NCBI RefSeq assembly: GCF_000003195.3
Contig: NC_012879.2
Location: 39,080,565 to 39,144,564 of the forward strand
Origin: Sorghum bicolor
Taxonomy: Eukaryota; Streptophyta; Magnoliopsida; Poales; Poaceae
DNA: 64,000 nucleotides
Direction of reading: 5' to 3'
Shown: positions 1-13,167 of the stretch, piece by piece
Layout: every line of letters begins with the position of its first letter
Position numbering within the stretch: the stretch's first letter is position 1
Made by a program: the position numbers and the translations under genes
Notes under the pieces: generated by a model
Seen by the model: the letters and a program-made list of their open reading frames with translations, nothing else
Told to the model about the DNA's origin: nothing
Database searches by the model: none

Positions 1-3000
1 AATATCCAAAATAACTTTATTTAAAAACCTAGAACTAAGTTTTAATTTGTAATTCAAATTCTATTTAGAATTTGGTCTTACTTATTAAAGCAAAGTTGTA
101 GAGCTTTTAGTTTGGCACCACTTTGCTTTTGGGTGAAAATGGTGAAAATAATTTGAAAATGGTCAAAATTCTTTTGGAAGAGGTTTTAAGAAAAGAAAAT
201 TTAAAAAAAATGGAAAAGGGAAAAGGGGGCGCTAGCAGGCCGCGGCCTCGCTTCTGGCCCGCCCGCGCTCTCCCCTCCCCCTTCCCCGCGCTCGCGCCCG
301 CGTCCGCGCGCGGACGGCCTCGCCGCGACGCCGTGGCGCGCCGGCAGGACTCGGCCGCCGCGTGGCGGGCATGCGGCAGCGAGGACGCGCCCCGGTCGGC
401 CACCAAAGCGCCCCGGTCGCGCTCGCCTCCGCCCCCGCTCCCATTTGCGCCCCTCAGCTCCCTCTCTCTCGCTCTCTCGCCCTCGCCCCGCACGCGCAGA
501 GCGCCGCCGTCGCCATTGGAGCCCGAGCTCCGCCTTGGCTGATCCTCCCCCGTGCGTGCGCCATTCTTCGATTAGTTCTTCCCCGAGCTTCGCCCTCGCT
601 CCGCCGTTGCGGAACGCTCATCTGAGCGCTCGGTAAGGCACGGTGAGCCCCGCTCGCCCTCGCTTTCTTCTCCGGCGAGAGCTCCGCCGCCGCACGCGTG
701 GTCCGCGCGTCTCCATGCCTTCCGGTGCTGCGTAGTTGGCGCATCGTGTTCGCCTTGGCACCGCGATGCTCGCAAGCCCCTCCAGCCACGCTCTACCGAG
801 CCGGCGTCCCGCACCGACGATGAGCAGCGCCGCCGCTCCGCCATGGCCAGTGGCGAGCCTGCTCCGGTCCGTTTTAGGCCGCGCAAATGGGTGCGCTAGG
901 TCCGCCGTGAGCCGTAGAGCGTGTAGAGCCGCTTGATTCGCCGAAAGGGGTCGCCGACGGTGAGCTCCGGCTCGCCGGAGTTCCTCCCCCTCTGCGCTCT
1001 GACCAGCGGGCCCGGCTGGCAGGCGGGTCCGCTCGTCAGCGGCCGCGGGTGCACTGCACCGGGTGCACCTAGCAGGTCTCGGGGTGGATTTGATTTGTTT
1101 TCAGAAAAATAATTTCCAAGAAATGATTTAAATGTTCAAAAATCCATATCTTGATGAATATAGTTCCAAAAATTGTGAAATAAATTTTGGTGCAATCCTT
1201 GTTTCCAGATCTATAGCCTAGTACGATTGCATGTCATGTTTGAGTAACTTTCCTGTAAGAATATAATTAATCCATGTTTTTCCTAAACTTGGAAAATGCA
1301 TAGTAAATAAAATAGGGTTCAGAAAAATGTAAAACTTGTTTTGCTGGCTCTGCATGTGTGTTTAATCACTGAGAAAATATTGTTACATATTATTTGGTGT
1401 ATAAATGAAATTATGGTAATTTAAATGCTTGCATGGCAGTGATTTATGATTTTTAATAATTAATTGGGTCATGCAATAAATCTGGAAAATTTTGTGGGTG
1501 TTTCTTATGATATTAGATAAATTGTAAAAATATGAAATCTGTTGTTTGACACTTATATCACAGTAGGGTGATTATACTTGCCTTATCCATTAATCTTGTG
1601 ATTTTTGTGGCTCAAAATAAGTAACCAAAAATTATGAAAAATTTACAGTAGACTTTATGATTAGCGAGTAGTCTCCTGTAATTTTTTCTGGAATTTATTG
1701 ATGAACAGAATTGCATGTGATTTTTAATGGGCTTAGAAATGAATAAAGAAAACCATAAAAGGTGTATATATATAGGTTGAATGGAATAAGTTGGGTTTGG
1801 TGTATCTTTGAAGCATCATGGGGGTTGCTGGTTGCATTTGAAAAATATCTGTAAAAGAGAATGCAACAGATGCTTAATTTAGTTATGGTTCCCGGATGAT
1901 GTTGACTACCTTGTAATAAGCATGACCAAGTGCATCACCTATGCATCATAACATGACTCCTTTGACACTCTCTCTTACAAGCATCCACTCGGGCATCTCA
2001 CACTCCACTCATGAGCATATATGCATCATACAGGCTCGCAAGAGAACGAGGTGGGACTCGAGGAGCCAGAGGAGATTCAGGAGCAGGAACCTCCGGAAGC
2101 ACCGGAACCCGGAGAGGAACTGCAGGAGTGTCCGGATCACCGACCCAGCACGTTTGAGAAAGGCAAGCCCCGGAGCATTCTAAGTCTCCCTATTCTCGCT
2201 AACTTATATAAAGTGCTATACTTGTTCTACTGTATTGCATATTAAGTGATAGGAGTTGCCTGATACCGTTGCTGCATGAGTACTCCTTGTTATTCCTACT
2301 CATTCAACTACCTTGTCCTATGTAGATAGGCACGGAGTCTATGCTTTGCTTGCTTAGTTCGGTAGAAGTTGGGTGATTCCCTGTCACCTGCGAGACATAG
2401 GTGGATACCTGCTTGTTTAAGCATTGGTTGCTCGGGGAAAAGAATAACCAACTGTGGAATGAATTTGGAGACCGGGCAGGGTCTTATGGTGGGTTGACCA
2501 TGGTGCCCCTGCCTGTGTCGATTAAGGACCGATCGTTGACGGCCCTCTTGTCATGTTGAACGCATGCCCCACACTTAGCTGGAAGGATAAGTCGTTCCGA
2601 CCGCGAAGCCTGAACACTATCCGGGCCGGGAATCGAGCCGCCATGCGCTGTATTGGTGATGGTTGAGGAGAACGACGAGGGCGCGGCGCGCAACCTTGGT
2701 ATACCTTGGATACCTCGGTCGCCGGAACGGTCCTCGGGTACTGGCGGTGCCTGCCGAACCCGCGAATTGGTCCTGGATAGTGTAATACGGTGATCTGTAG
2801 CTCACTTGATCAGTGAGTGTGGTTTGTGTGGGGAATACCTCGCCAGCTGGTTAGAAATCGATTCGAATCGTCATCGCTTCTGGATAGTGAGCACTTGACA
2901 TGAGCTTCGTCCTCGTAGTAAGGACTATGGAACACTTGGGTTATAATGATGAATGGTTTAAGAAATGCTATGATGAGGTACTATCATAGTCTCATACTTG

Positions 3001-3667
3001 CTTGTAATAGCACAGGAGCAAACCTAGATAATAGGTAATGATACTTTCAACTTGAGCAAATGAAAAGAAGAAAATATTTATGTAGGCTAGGGAAATAAAA
3101 CCTTGTGGTCTTTGCAAAATGGTTGTCAGCTATCCCACTAAATAGCCTTCATGATCCTTGATGAGTCTTTATTTTAAGTTTACGACGGGTAAGTCTAGTT
3201 GAGTACCTTCTCGTACTCAGGGTTCTATTCCCATGTTGTTTTGCAGATGGTCAAATGTACTATGGTTATTGCATCCTCTGTCTGTACCTAGCTATGGGTG
3301 ATGACTAGACCAAGGGCGATGGTCACTCCGTCTCTTCCTTTGCTTTTGTGGGAATGACCAAAATATGGCACTGTATCAGACTTATCGTGTGTGTTGTAAT
3401 TTCGAACTATGAAGCTTCCGCTACTTGAAGAACTTGGTTTGTAATAACTTAAGTACTCCGATGTGTTTCATGAATGTTGTAATCTGAATGTACTTGTGGA
3501 TGGCGGCCGCTAAACTTATTACGATCTTGGCTGTATGCGATGTGTGGTTTGAAATCCTTCGAGATTTCACGGACTACCGGGATTATATGGGCTTAAGCGT
3601 GATGGTTCGACTATGCAAATGGTCACTATTAGGCTTAATCTCTTATAATTTGGTCGGTTCTGTTACA
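1..3667 (+). mobile_element. Partial long LTR, Del/Tekay-like (left end outside window)
   Basis: The stretch aligns by eye with the last part of the 5.3-kb LTRs of element E: the segments at about 2200-2650 and 3180-3260 match 20220-20650 and 21230-21300 with many substitutions. It ends in ...TTCTGTTACA at 3667, the counterpart of ...TTCTGTCACA in E. No primer-binding site follows. Instead the sequence passes directly into coding sequence of the antisense Tat gene, so this is either a solo LTR or the 3' LTR of an element lying to the left. The left border and its target-site duplication cannot be seen. No open reading frame here looks real. Confidence 0.75.
228..1085. other. GC-rich island inside the LTR
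   Basis: About 850 bases of very GC-rich, CpG-rich sequence sit between AT-rich flanks. The related E-type LTRs carry a shorter GC-rich block in the corresponding place (17520-18010, 29806-30290 and, reversed, 8385-8760). Overlapping short frames on both strands here are what GC-rich sequence gives by chance. The block may be a promoter or an untranslated leader exon of the LTR transcript. I see no TATA box that fixes a start site. Confidence 0.5.
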
Positions 3668-4681
3668 ATGCACCTGAAGGATGTGGTGAAGGCGAAGAAG
3701 GCCAAGAAGGCCAAGGCAATGGAGGATCTGGCCAAGCGTTGCCGTGAGGCTAGGAAGGCGGGGCTTCCTGAGCCCGAGTCCCCGGGGCCTCCATTTCGGA
3801 AGGGGGAGAAGACTCCCACTGGCTGATCAAACTCCTAGAGGAGGAAGAGTCCCCAGCTCGAGGGGGGTTGGTGGCCCTCGGCGGGGCCTCAGGTTCCTGG
3901 GGGCGCAGGCGGTGCCCCCTTGATTATTGTTGAAGAAGCCGGGGAGAAATCCCCAAGGGGGGCCAGTAGCTCCGGGTCGTTAGGAAAGAGAGAAGTGATC
4001 CAGCGAGCCGTGTGAAGCGTCTGAGGACCTAAGGGCCCAGACTGAGCCTTGTTCTGAGGTTAGGGTGGAGGCAGAACCCTCAGCAGAAGGTCTGAAGGTC
4101 GGGCCTACCGTGGGTGCTGTCGTGACTTGAGTGGCGACCGCGGGCTCACGCTCGGCTACCCCCGGATCCCAGCGGGCACTAGGCTCTCAGAAGGGGGCCA
4201 TGCCCTAGGCGAGGTAAGTGCCTATCTAAGGACTTTTGCTTTTTTGTTTTTCTCTTTCTTCTTATTTACCTTTCCTTTGTCACCTCTTTGCTAGCCAGAA
4301 GCAAAAGGCGGCGACAGCAAGGCTGGCGCCCCTAAAGGCCGTCAAGAGGGGGCATTGTTAATCCCTGGGTCGACGAGGCCTAGGTCGCCGCCTCCCTTGA
4401 TACATGAGGAGGAAGGATGCCCCCAGGAGGGGGTGAATCAAGAGGCCTGAAAAGAGACACCGGAGCCCCAAGCAGCGAAGGATGATGTCCCGAGGACCTA
4501 GGAGCCTGACTAGATGGTCCTGGCCCCTGTGGCCATTAACCTAGTCAGGGACATATACCTAAGGAGCAGGCAGAGGCCAGGATGGATCATGGTGGATCTC
4601 ATCGAGGAGTCCCCTGAGAGGAACCCCACGGGAAAGGGTCGGTTGAGCCAGAGGCCCCCGGGCCGGATGGAGGGGCCACTG
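3668..4681 (+). pseudogene. Antisense accessory gene of a Tat-type element, 5' segment (broken)
   Basis: A lysine-, arginine- and alanine-rich frame (3668-3826, KAKKAKKAKAMEDL region) is followed by decayed, proline- and glycine-rich coding-like sequence. A plausible plant intron lies at 4214-4294: GAG|GTAAGT donor, pyrimidine-rich tract, CTAG acceptor, 81 bases. The segment stops at 4681, where a 5.3-kb solo LTR has inserted with a CACTG duplication, and continues at 9964. Tat-type plant elements are known to carry an extra gene antisense to pol between integrase and the 3' LTR. The pol relics at 43341-44322 and 53608-55486 are on the opposite strand, which fits. The start codon is not visible because the upstream LTR interrupts the gene. 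The function of such proteins is unknown. Confidence 0.55.
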
Positions 4682-7600
4682 TGTGACCGAACCATCCAAT
4701 TTATACAAGTTCAAGTACGACTGTCCCTGTTTAACACGTTGACACGCGCATACTCTCACTTATATAAACCCGGTAGTCTGCCGAGTGTCACGAAGGACCT
4801 CGGTAAATCAACTTTACACCAAGATCGCATGATTAAGCAAATACACATCACATACACAGAGATTTGCAGCGCAAATAATATTACAAAAGAGTTCACAAAT
4901 AATAATACAAGTTTGGATTTTCCAAATCGATTAGAAAACAACATAGCTTTCAAATGATTACAATAACATAAGTTATTAATACATTGCTAGCATAAGTGAC
5001 ATCCTCCGATAAAAGCATGTAGATGAGAACACTATATAGATTCACCGAGCCAACCGGCAGTTAGCCACCATCCTTAGCAGACTGAAGACTTCACCAGCAA
5101 CAGGGTGGGATAAACCCTGAGTACTCGAATGTACTCAGCTAGACTTACCCGATAGGAGACAAAATAAAAGACTCTCAAGGATATGCAAGGCTATTTGGTG
5201 GAGTTGGTTGGATAGCATAACTTTGCCAAAAAGACCATTACTATCATGAGTCCTTACTTTCAACCTTTTAGTCAATATTTTTAGCATCAAGTTCAATAAA
5301 GCTACCATAGCTAGATTTGCACCTATTCTATAGCAATCACTTGATTAATAAGCATCGCATTAATAACCATATCCGGTTTATCATGTAGCCATCATCATCA
5401 TCATAACCATTAAGTTTCATTTAGTTTATCTACGTTGCCGCTGCCCGAGTCAAGTTCTCACTATCCGGGAGAGACGGCGATTCGAATCGATTCCTATCCA
5501 GCAGGACAGGTATTCCTAGCACTCACCCAGGCGTACTTAGCTAGAGTAGCTTGGATCACCTTTAGCACAACTCCGGACCAATTCGTGGGTCCATACGGCG
5601 CCGCACCCCTAGGGACCGCCAATCTGCCAGGGTCAGGACTCTAACCTGACTCCTCGGTCTTACGCCATTGACTCCCCGCACATCCTTGCTACCAACCGGG
5701 GTACGCACTTTAACCAGATCGGGGTATCCGGCCGGAGATGCACTCGTAGGCTTCGCGGTCGGAACGACTTATCCGGCCAGCTAAGTGGTAGGCATGCGTT
5801 CAACATGACACGAGGACGTACAGCGAATCGGTCCTTAGCCGACACAGACGGGGATAGATTCACACCCAAGACCTCCATGCCTTGTTGCTTCACTATCGTC
5901 ATCCCGCCCGGTCTCAAATTCATTTTTAGCACATGGTTATTTCCACGATAGCAAATATAGCCAACCGTGATCAGGTATCCACCTATCTCTTGCAGGTGAC
6001 AGGAAATCACCTGGCTTCTACCGAGCTAAGCATAGCTAAGCATAGAACGTTTTCCTTATACTAGTAAGGGTTCAGGTAGTTTCATATAGTAGACAAGGTA
6101 GGAATTATGCACCAATGGTTTCATTCAACTCCTATCACCTAATGCATCATATAAAGTTATACTCTTGTGCTTTTATAAAAAGAGAGGGTAGGATACTTAG
6201 AATGCTCCGGGGCTTGCCTGGAATCCGACACAAGTCAGTTAAGTTAGCTTCCACCGTCTTGACGACATCCAAGTTCGCAACACTTATGTAGTCCTTCCAT
6301 CATCCCGATAGGTCCACCATAAAGTCCTTCACATAGTTCATCTAGCGTACCTAAATGAGATGCAAGATGCAAGTGTATGAACACGTAGAAGTGCAATAGA
6401 CAAAGCATCACACACAAAAAGCATGGCAAGAGCATGGTTACACTAAACATACTTAAGCACATCTCATTGCTCAACTTAATGATTACACAACCACATGCTA
6501 AGTCAACAAGGAATGCAACACTAAACATATTAGACATGGCATACATGTTTCACAGGGTCTCAGGTATATTAACTTGGCCATTACCAAAGACATGAGTCAT
6601 ACATAGCAATATACCAAGCAACAACAATACAAGGAATCTGTCATTTTTAGACTGTTATACATAGCAGCTGAGAAAATAAACCATAACTGGAGTTCCACAA
6701 CTCCAAAATACATGAATTAAGACATTCTGAAAAGCTTACGAAATTACCTACATTTCATCTTTAGACATCAAAGCATGATTCATAAGTTTGGCAGGTCGAA
6801 ATATTAGAATTACAGAATCAGGTCCTAACAAGACACAGAGCAACCATTTCTGAAACTTAACTTTGAACAGCCATAACATATAAACCACATAACCAAATAC
6901 TACTAAATTTTAACAGCAGGTAGATAACTGAATTGTCTACAACTTTGCTATAAACAACATTCCCAGAAAACATCATTTACATATTGTAATCCAAACAGTT
7001 CCAGAAACTGTCCAGAAACAACAATTGCAAACAATTAATTATTAACTTATGTTTCAAACATGCATTTGAACAAAACCATTGTTACCAACAGTTTGTATAT
7101 ATCTAAAGAACACCAGAAAATATAGTGGTCACTACCAAATAAATTTATTTAATGTCTTTCTTAATTTATTTGGATAATAAGGTGAATTAAAGAACATATA
7201 CCAAACATGCACAGTAAATTCTACAAAAATTACAGTAGATTCTACATACTATCCATAGTCTACTGTAGTAATTTCACTGCATTTGAATAAGCATAGCAAC
7301 CTCTATGAAAACGACAAAGTGCTATTGCAATTAACCATATGAGAGCAAGATAAATGCATAAATCACATTTTCTTCAAACACATGGCCATATCATATATAA
7401 ACATGATACAAAAATATCCTATAATTGTACTGGAACAACATTTTCTATTTTTAAATTTTTATTTATAATTATAAACCATTTATCAAGCCCTATGAAGACA
7501 TCTCTGTTCAAAACATGGACAGAATCTATCATGCCACGTTAAACAGCCATAACTTGTGTTTCATATGACCATAAATTATGGTTATGTACTTTGTAGAAAG

Positions 7601-9968
7601 TTTTCTAAATTGTGAACAACTTTGTTATAAACATCTAGAGCTAAATCTACAACTAACAAGGTCATACATAACAAACAATGCATCCCTGTCTGGGTTTAGA
7701 CAGAAACTGAAACAGTACTTTAAACTACTATAACTAAACATATGCTTGACCAAAAATTATGCTATTTAGCTTGATGGAAAGCTTATGAAAAGTACTACAA
7801 CTCATATACTTTCATCCAGGCATGATTCACAATTTAACTGAGCCAAACAATACAAACATGCAGATCTACTCAGAATAGGAGCAAAGCAACACAGGGCAAT
7901 TGTTATTTTTATAACTCTTAATATATCATGCCTAAATTCATGAAACTTTTACCAGACATCACATATTATATGCAAATCATGTCAAAATATTCTCGCATTT
8001 ATTGGAGCAATAATACAGTGGTTATGAAAAGGACAAATATAACAAGCAATTAAAACCGAACTGCATAAATCTATTTTTTTACGGATAAAACTGGAACTAA
8101 ACCATGCCTTATTATAGATCTAATGCATAGATAATTTCAAAAGGATTCCAAAAAGTCCAAATTTGCTATTTTACGACTTTTCTATGAATTACTATGCATT
8201 TTTAAAGTTCATCCATGAAATCTGCAAAAACAACATAAAAGGAAAACAGATCTTTCACCGGGGACTCTGGATTTGCCATGAATCACGCTATAACCCAGAC
8301 ATACTATTCATATGAGTCTTGACTTCGCATCTGGAACACTGAGTTGTTTCTTATTCTAACCCGAGGTCCTTTCTTCTCCCTATTATGAACAGAGACCGAA
8401 CCGGAGACGGGAGATGGAGGACTCCGGCCGGCCGGTTGCTCCAAGGGAAGGCATGGCCACGCCCTGGCCATGTCCTCGCGGTCGAAGCAGCAGCACAGTG
8501 GGGCGCAGTAGCTTCTGCAGCTGGGCAGCAAGGGCATAGAGCAGAGCGCCGGCAGCCATGGTGGCTCCGCTCTAGAGGCGCTGGGGGTGGAGAGAGCGAG
8601 CCAGGGGGTGGAGAGGGGTGAGGAAGGCGCTGGCGTCTATGTCCACTTCGACAGTCGGGCGTGGGGAGGGCTCTGGGCGAGCAGCAGAGGAGGAGGGGGC
8701 GCACTCGGGCATGGATGCCACGCACCCGCGACGTGTCCGCCCGTTAAGGCATTTCACCGAACAAGTGTCGAGCAGCAAAGTGGCTTAGGTGGGACGTGGT
8801 TTGGGCCGGTTTTGGACCGAATTTGGTCATCGACCAAAAACGAAGTTTGCTCTAATCTTGACACTCTCCAACTTTGATTAAGGTGCCATGGTCATTAGAG
8901 TTATAGATTAGAAGATAATTTAATGCCAATGTATGAGTGTCAATGAATTGACAATGATTAGCAAAACTCAAAATTGGTGACCAAAACGAAGTCAAACTGG
9001 TGTCATCATTTTGTATGCTCTTGTCCACAAGATGTACTCCAACTTCTATTTTGGGACCCAAAAAAGTTGTTTAGTAAAATTTGAAGAACGCGGAATGCCA
9101 ACGTGATGAACTGCAAACCTAGACTTAGAAACTCTAAGTGCTGGAAATTATAGCAGATTCAATCTTGTGATTATTATTTGACATGCTTCGAAGATGATTC
9201 GGACTTGAGCACTACAACTTTTATTAAAGGACCTTGTACTGGTTCATCTTTGTTTGGAAGATACAAGGCTCCCAACTTCTATACCCAAAACTGAGATACT
9301 GTTTTGACTTAGCCAAATTTTGGGAGTTCCAAAACAGCACTGCATTGAATATTGTAAGCTCAATTTGACTAGGTTAGAAACCAAACTAGCTCTTGACCAT
9401 TAAACAAAGTTTGTTCTACAGAATCTAAACTACAACTTTCATTTAAGGTCAAACCTCAGAAGTAGTACAAAATTCAAACTTTCACTTTGATCAATGCAGC
9501 AACTTGATAAAGCTCAAACTAAGGTTTTAGGCTAATTGAAGCATTTCTGGGCACAAGCTCAACATGAACCCTTCATGACTTTTGTTCTAGAGTTCATCTA
9601 GAGTCATTTGGGCAAGGTTGCAAAGAATGGTTGATGACCTATGGTTTTATTCACTTAATGAGGTCATTCCAACAAGCATGTAACTTAACATTTCATGTGA
9701 CCTTTTGATTCCAAACTCCATGAAACTTTTTGAGTGCTCACTATAGGCAGTGATGGATGTGGGACACATGAGAGAGGTTCTATTAATGTCACTCAAGCAT
9801 GCACTTCAAAAAAAGGCCTATATATAAGCAAGGGTGCATTCTCCAAGTTTAACTTGAGGCTCACTTTCATGGATTGACCTTAACATGATCATCACCACTT
9901 AACTTGGCATGTTTGAGTTCAAAACCTAAGGTCTAACTAGTGGCAAACACCTGGGGTGTTACACACTG
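4677..9968 (-). mobile_element. Solo LTR of the E family (4682-9963) with CACTG target duplication
   Basis: Read on the minus strand, the LTR runs from TGTAACACCCC (9963) to ...CGGTCACA (4682), 5282 bases. It matches both LTRs of element E along its length. The five bases CACTG occur directly at both ends (4677-4681 and 9964-9968), so this is a single insertion reduced to one LTR by recombination between its two LTRs. A TATATAA sequence on the minus strand (4760-4766), near the LTR 3' end, is conserved in the E LTRs. The GC-rich island lies at about 8385-8760. No coding sequence is credible inside it. Confidence 0.92.
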
Positions 9969-11136
9969 GATCCGGGGGGAAACCCTAGTGGTTTAGCCCA
10001 ACCCTGAAGACCTAGAGGGGAGGGCCAGGTTCATCCTTGAGGACCCCACCAAGGCGTACCTCTGGAAGGGTCTCTAGGAGACCGGCCACGCTAGCGTGCA
10101 GGCCATCAACCGTTTGGCCGAGCTCGTGAGCTGGGACCTTTACAATTTTGCCCAGGTACGGGGCCTAATCCATTTGGGATATTATGCTTTTTCTTTCTAC
10201 CTTTCTTGCTAATTTCTCGTGTGATGTTACCTCACAGGCGCTCATGGGCACGTCCTGTGAGAAGTCGGAGTTTCTCCATCAGGAGCGAGATGTGTGGGTG
10301 GCCCTGCAAGAGAACAAGGCTGCTCGGGATGCGGCTGAGGGGTAGCTCGCGAAGGAGTGCAAGGTAGCCGCCAACCTCCAGCGTAGGTGTTCCGAGCTCG
10401 AGACCGAGGCTCGAGATTCTTAGGCAAAGGTCACCCCTCCAGATAAGAGGGTTATCGACCTCGTCCAAGAGGCTCAAGAGCGTAATGCCGCCGCCGAGAG
10501 ATACCAGGGTGAAGTGATCTAGGTCGAGACCCTGCTAACCTAGAGGGACGTGGCCTTGAGCCAAGCCAAGGACAAGCTTGCTGAGGCTCGAGGCCAAGCC
10601 TCTCAGTGGCAGAGTCAAGCAGAGGCAAGCGTGAAGGAAGTGAAAAGTAATAGTCACAACCTTGCCTTTGTTGCTCGTATGTAAATCTAGTCTTTATACC
10701 TTTACTCTTCCTTCTTATCGTAGAGCTGGAGGGGAAGGTAGCTGAGTCGACTTCTACGACCGATGCTCTGCAAAAGACCTTCGACGTCGAGGCGACAGAG
10801 CACTCAGCTCTGCAAGCCATTGTTGCCTCGACATGCGAGGGGCTTGGAGTCGAGGTCGGCCCGCCAGGTTCCTCCTTGCACGGGCGCATCGAGGCCATGT
10901 ACTATTGGGTCAGCGAGAGGCTGAGGGACGCCCGCCACACTAGGGTGAAGAAGGCCCTAGCTGTGTTGAGTTCCCACTACCTCGGCATCGATCTGTTGGC
11001 GGTAAGTGAAGGCTACATCGTCGCCGATGATGAAGACGAGGCTTAAAAGGTGGTCTAGAAGCTTTCCAATGCTACAGAGGCCTCCAGAGATGCGTTAGCT
11101 ACCTTCTTCAATGCCGAAGTTGCACTCCCCCCTTAA
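9969..11136 (+). pseudogene. Antisense accessory gene of a Tat-type element, 3' segment (coiled coil, stops)
   Basis: This is the continuation of the gene interrupted at 4681. Exon-like sequence before 10155 reads into a plant-like intron, 10156-10237 (CAG|GTACGG to CTCACAG, 82 bases). The next exon (10238-10676) encodes a long charged, heptad-like region rich in Glu, Ala, Arg and Gln, typical of a coiled coil. A possible short intron (10677-10723, only 47 bases) precedes a C-terminal part with motifs such as CEGLG, SSLHGRIEAM and SSHYLGIDL, ending at TAA 11134-11136. Several in-frame TAG codons stand where glutamine (CAG) would be expected. The C-terminal part resembles proteins often annotated in grasses as retrotransposon proteins of unknown function. 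The gene is clearly dead. Confidence 0.6.
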
Positions 11137-11508
11137 CGTGTCAAAGCCTGAAAAGGCAGAGCCGTAGAGCCCTTGTAATAGATTAGTTTACCTTGTAAAC
11201 ATTGGCGGCCAGTGAGGCCCTGTCTTGTAAACTTGATATCTATGTAAGCATTTTACAACTGTTTTTCCTAAGTCTTGCACTTATTTTTCCCTTTGTAACT
11301 GACCTTGCTTCGGTAACGTGAGGCGAGGTGAGTTACTAAGGGTCTGATCTTTTAGTTTTAGCATTTCGAGCCCAAGTCTCTTCTCTTTTTCTTAATGTTT
11401 TTGGACCCTCCACGAGACTTTCATAGAATCCGAACAAACTTATCTCCTGGTCTTAAAAGGGTGAGTAGAAAAGGTCTTAGCCCATGGGCGTGGACAGTTT
11501 CAGGCTCA
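11137..11508 (+). other. 3' flank of the antisense Tat gene
   Basis: Non-coding sequence follows the stop codon of the antisense gene. It contains repeated CTTGTAA-type T/A-rich stretches (for example 11174-11180 and 11225-11232) that could be its polyadenylation region. It ends at the insertion point of element D. The host sequence resumes after D for only 19 bases (37082-37100) before element B begins. Confidence 0.45.
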
Positions 11509-13159
11509 TGTTGACGGTCCTTAAATATTAAATTTAATTATCAAATAAATAAAGAAAAGGATCCAAATGAAATCAACATCTAGACTTAGGGTTTTATCTG
11601 ACAGAATTCCACGAGTTTTGGTGTTTGTCTATTTCTGCAGGGGGTTATCAGGAAATACGGAAGAAAGGCCCACACGTCGGGATTACATAGAGATATTAAC
11701 AAACCGCGCAATTATCTTACATCTAGAAGACTCCAGAAGCCACGAAACCGAAGCGGAGGCGAAACGGGGCCAGAGGCATGGCGCGCGCCCTGTTCCCCTG
11801 GGCGCCCGCCCCCTCCCTGAGTCCAATCAGGACTCTGCTTCATGGGAGATCTTCACCGACCTAAAGGATGAATCTAAACCATACAATCTATGTTAGTTTG
11901 ATCCAACGGCCCATATTCACTTGAAGGGACTAGAAAACCAGACCCCTTGGCCCCTGGAGGAGAGAGCCTCTCAACCCTAATTCACTGTTCTTCAAGAGAG
12001 AAGAAGCCTCTGATCAAGATTAGAGCCACCACATCAATTAGATATCTAGATTAGCATAGCTACATAGGATTAGAACTAGAAGGAGTCAATCTTGGATTGG
12101 TTTTCGGATCTGTCAAGAGGATTCTTGGTAATTCTCTAATTGTGCTTCTAATTGCTTTCTAATCATCTTTGTTCTTCAATATTATGAATATGACTTTGTT
12201 CTACTTCAATATACTGCTTATGACTTTGCTCACCTTGCTTATATTCAAGATTATATTGTTCTTAGTTTATCATAGTTATGTACTTGGCTTAGTTAGATTG
12301 GATTTATATACATGCTTAGGATCGTATAGCGTTTATCCATCGGATCCATGGGTAAATGATAGATATTGTGTAGGCGTGGTGCCTATAAAGTATTTATCTG
12401 CGATTGTACCCAAAATGCCAGATCATGGGGTAGTTCGTGATAGTGATAGCTTCATTGATTCTTATATAGTCCCCCTCTCGTGTATTGGGCTGGCAGAGCA
12501 ATCTTATTACAGGGGAGTGATTGCTATGTTTCTCATTTACCTTGCTAATATCACTATACATGGGCGTAGTCTTGTCTCGCAATGATTGCTAAGTATGCTT
12601 GCACTAACTATAATATGCTAGACTATATAGTTAAGAATAACTTAGGGAATATTCTTGTAGTTCGTTCTAATACCATGCTAATGACTTTCTAGAGTATCTA
12701 ATTGAGGTGCTTATCATATTTATATGTGGCTGATCAGATTAATTATCTCTGTCACTATTCATTATTTCATATATCTTTTATGTGACACTTATCCTTGTAT
12801 GAAGAGTTAGATAAATTTTCTCAATTATACATGCAATGATAGATGCTCAATCTCATATTTTATTCTGTAATCAATATTGATGATTGTTAATCCCTTCCCA
12901 GTGGTAAAAATATAAATAACGATACCTGGAATACTTCCCGGTTAAAATGCTACATCGGTATTAATCTGTGCGCTTGCAGATCTCATTCATTATTTATTTA
13001 AAAGAGCAATTGCGTATTTAAATACCGCGTCTCTCATGTCATGCTGGGGATGACATCTTGGCTTAAGTGGTGTGAGGGATAGGTTTGGCATTTTTGGCAC
13101 CGTTACTAGATTTAGAGAACTTAGTCTACTTTTGGTAATGATGTTAAGAATACCCAACA
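11509..13159 (+). repeat. 5' LTR of element D
   Basis: The LTR is 1651 bases, the same length as the 3' copy. In the U3 part an open frame starting at 11567 is aligned with frames in all other D-, C- and A-type LTRs (see findings). The sequence at the TATA box position reads TAGAAAA (11931-11937) where the 3' LTR has TATAAAA, so this promoter may be damaged. A second, hydrophobic open frame at 12169-12585 is discussed under rejected items. Confidence 0.9.
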
Positions 13160-13167
13160 AGCATTTT

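Noticed and set aside
123..936. Several overlapping open frames of 60-140 codons on both strands in the GC-rich island
   Set aside because: They overlap in many frames, are low-complexity (Ala, Arg, Pro, Ser) and resemble no domain. GC-rich sequence lacks stops by chance.
9819..9831. TATATATAAG on the plus strand near the end of the solo LTR
   Set aside because: It is antisense to the LTR and not conserved as a TATA box in the E LTRs (TATATGTAAG there).
10677..10723. Third intron of the antisense gene
   Set aside because: Not annotated as firm: 47 bases is shorter than usual plant introns, although the GTATGT and TAG ends are plausible.
12169..12585. Hydrophobic 138-codon frame in the D-type LTR, also open at 36091-36507
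   Set aside because: Differences between the two copies are mostly amino-acid changing, the solo copy is broken into two frames, and the region is LTR sequence. There is no sign of protein-level constraint.
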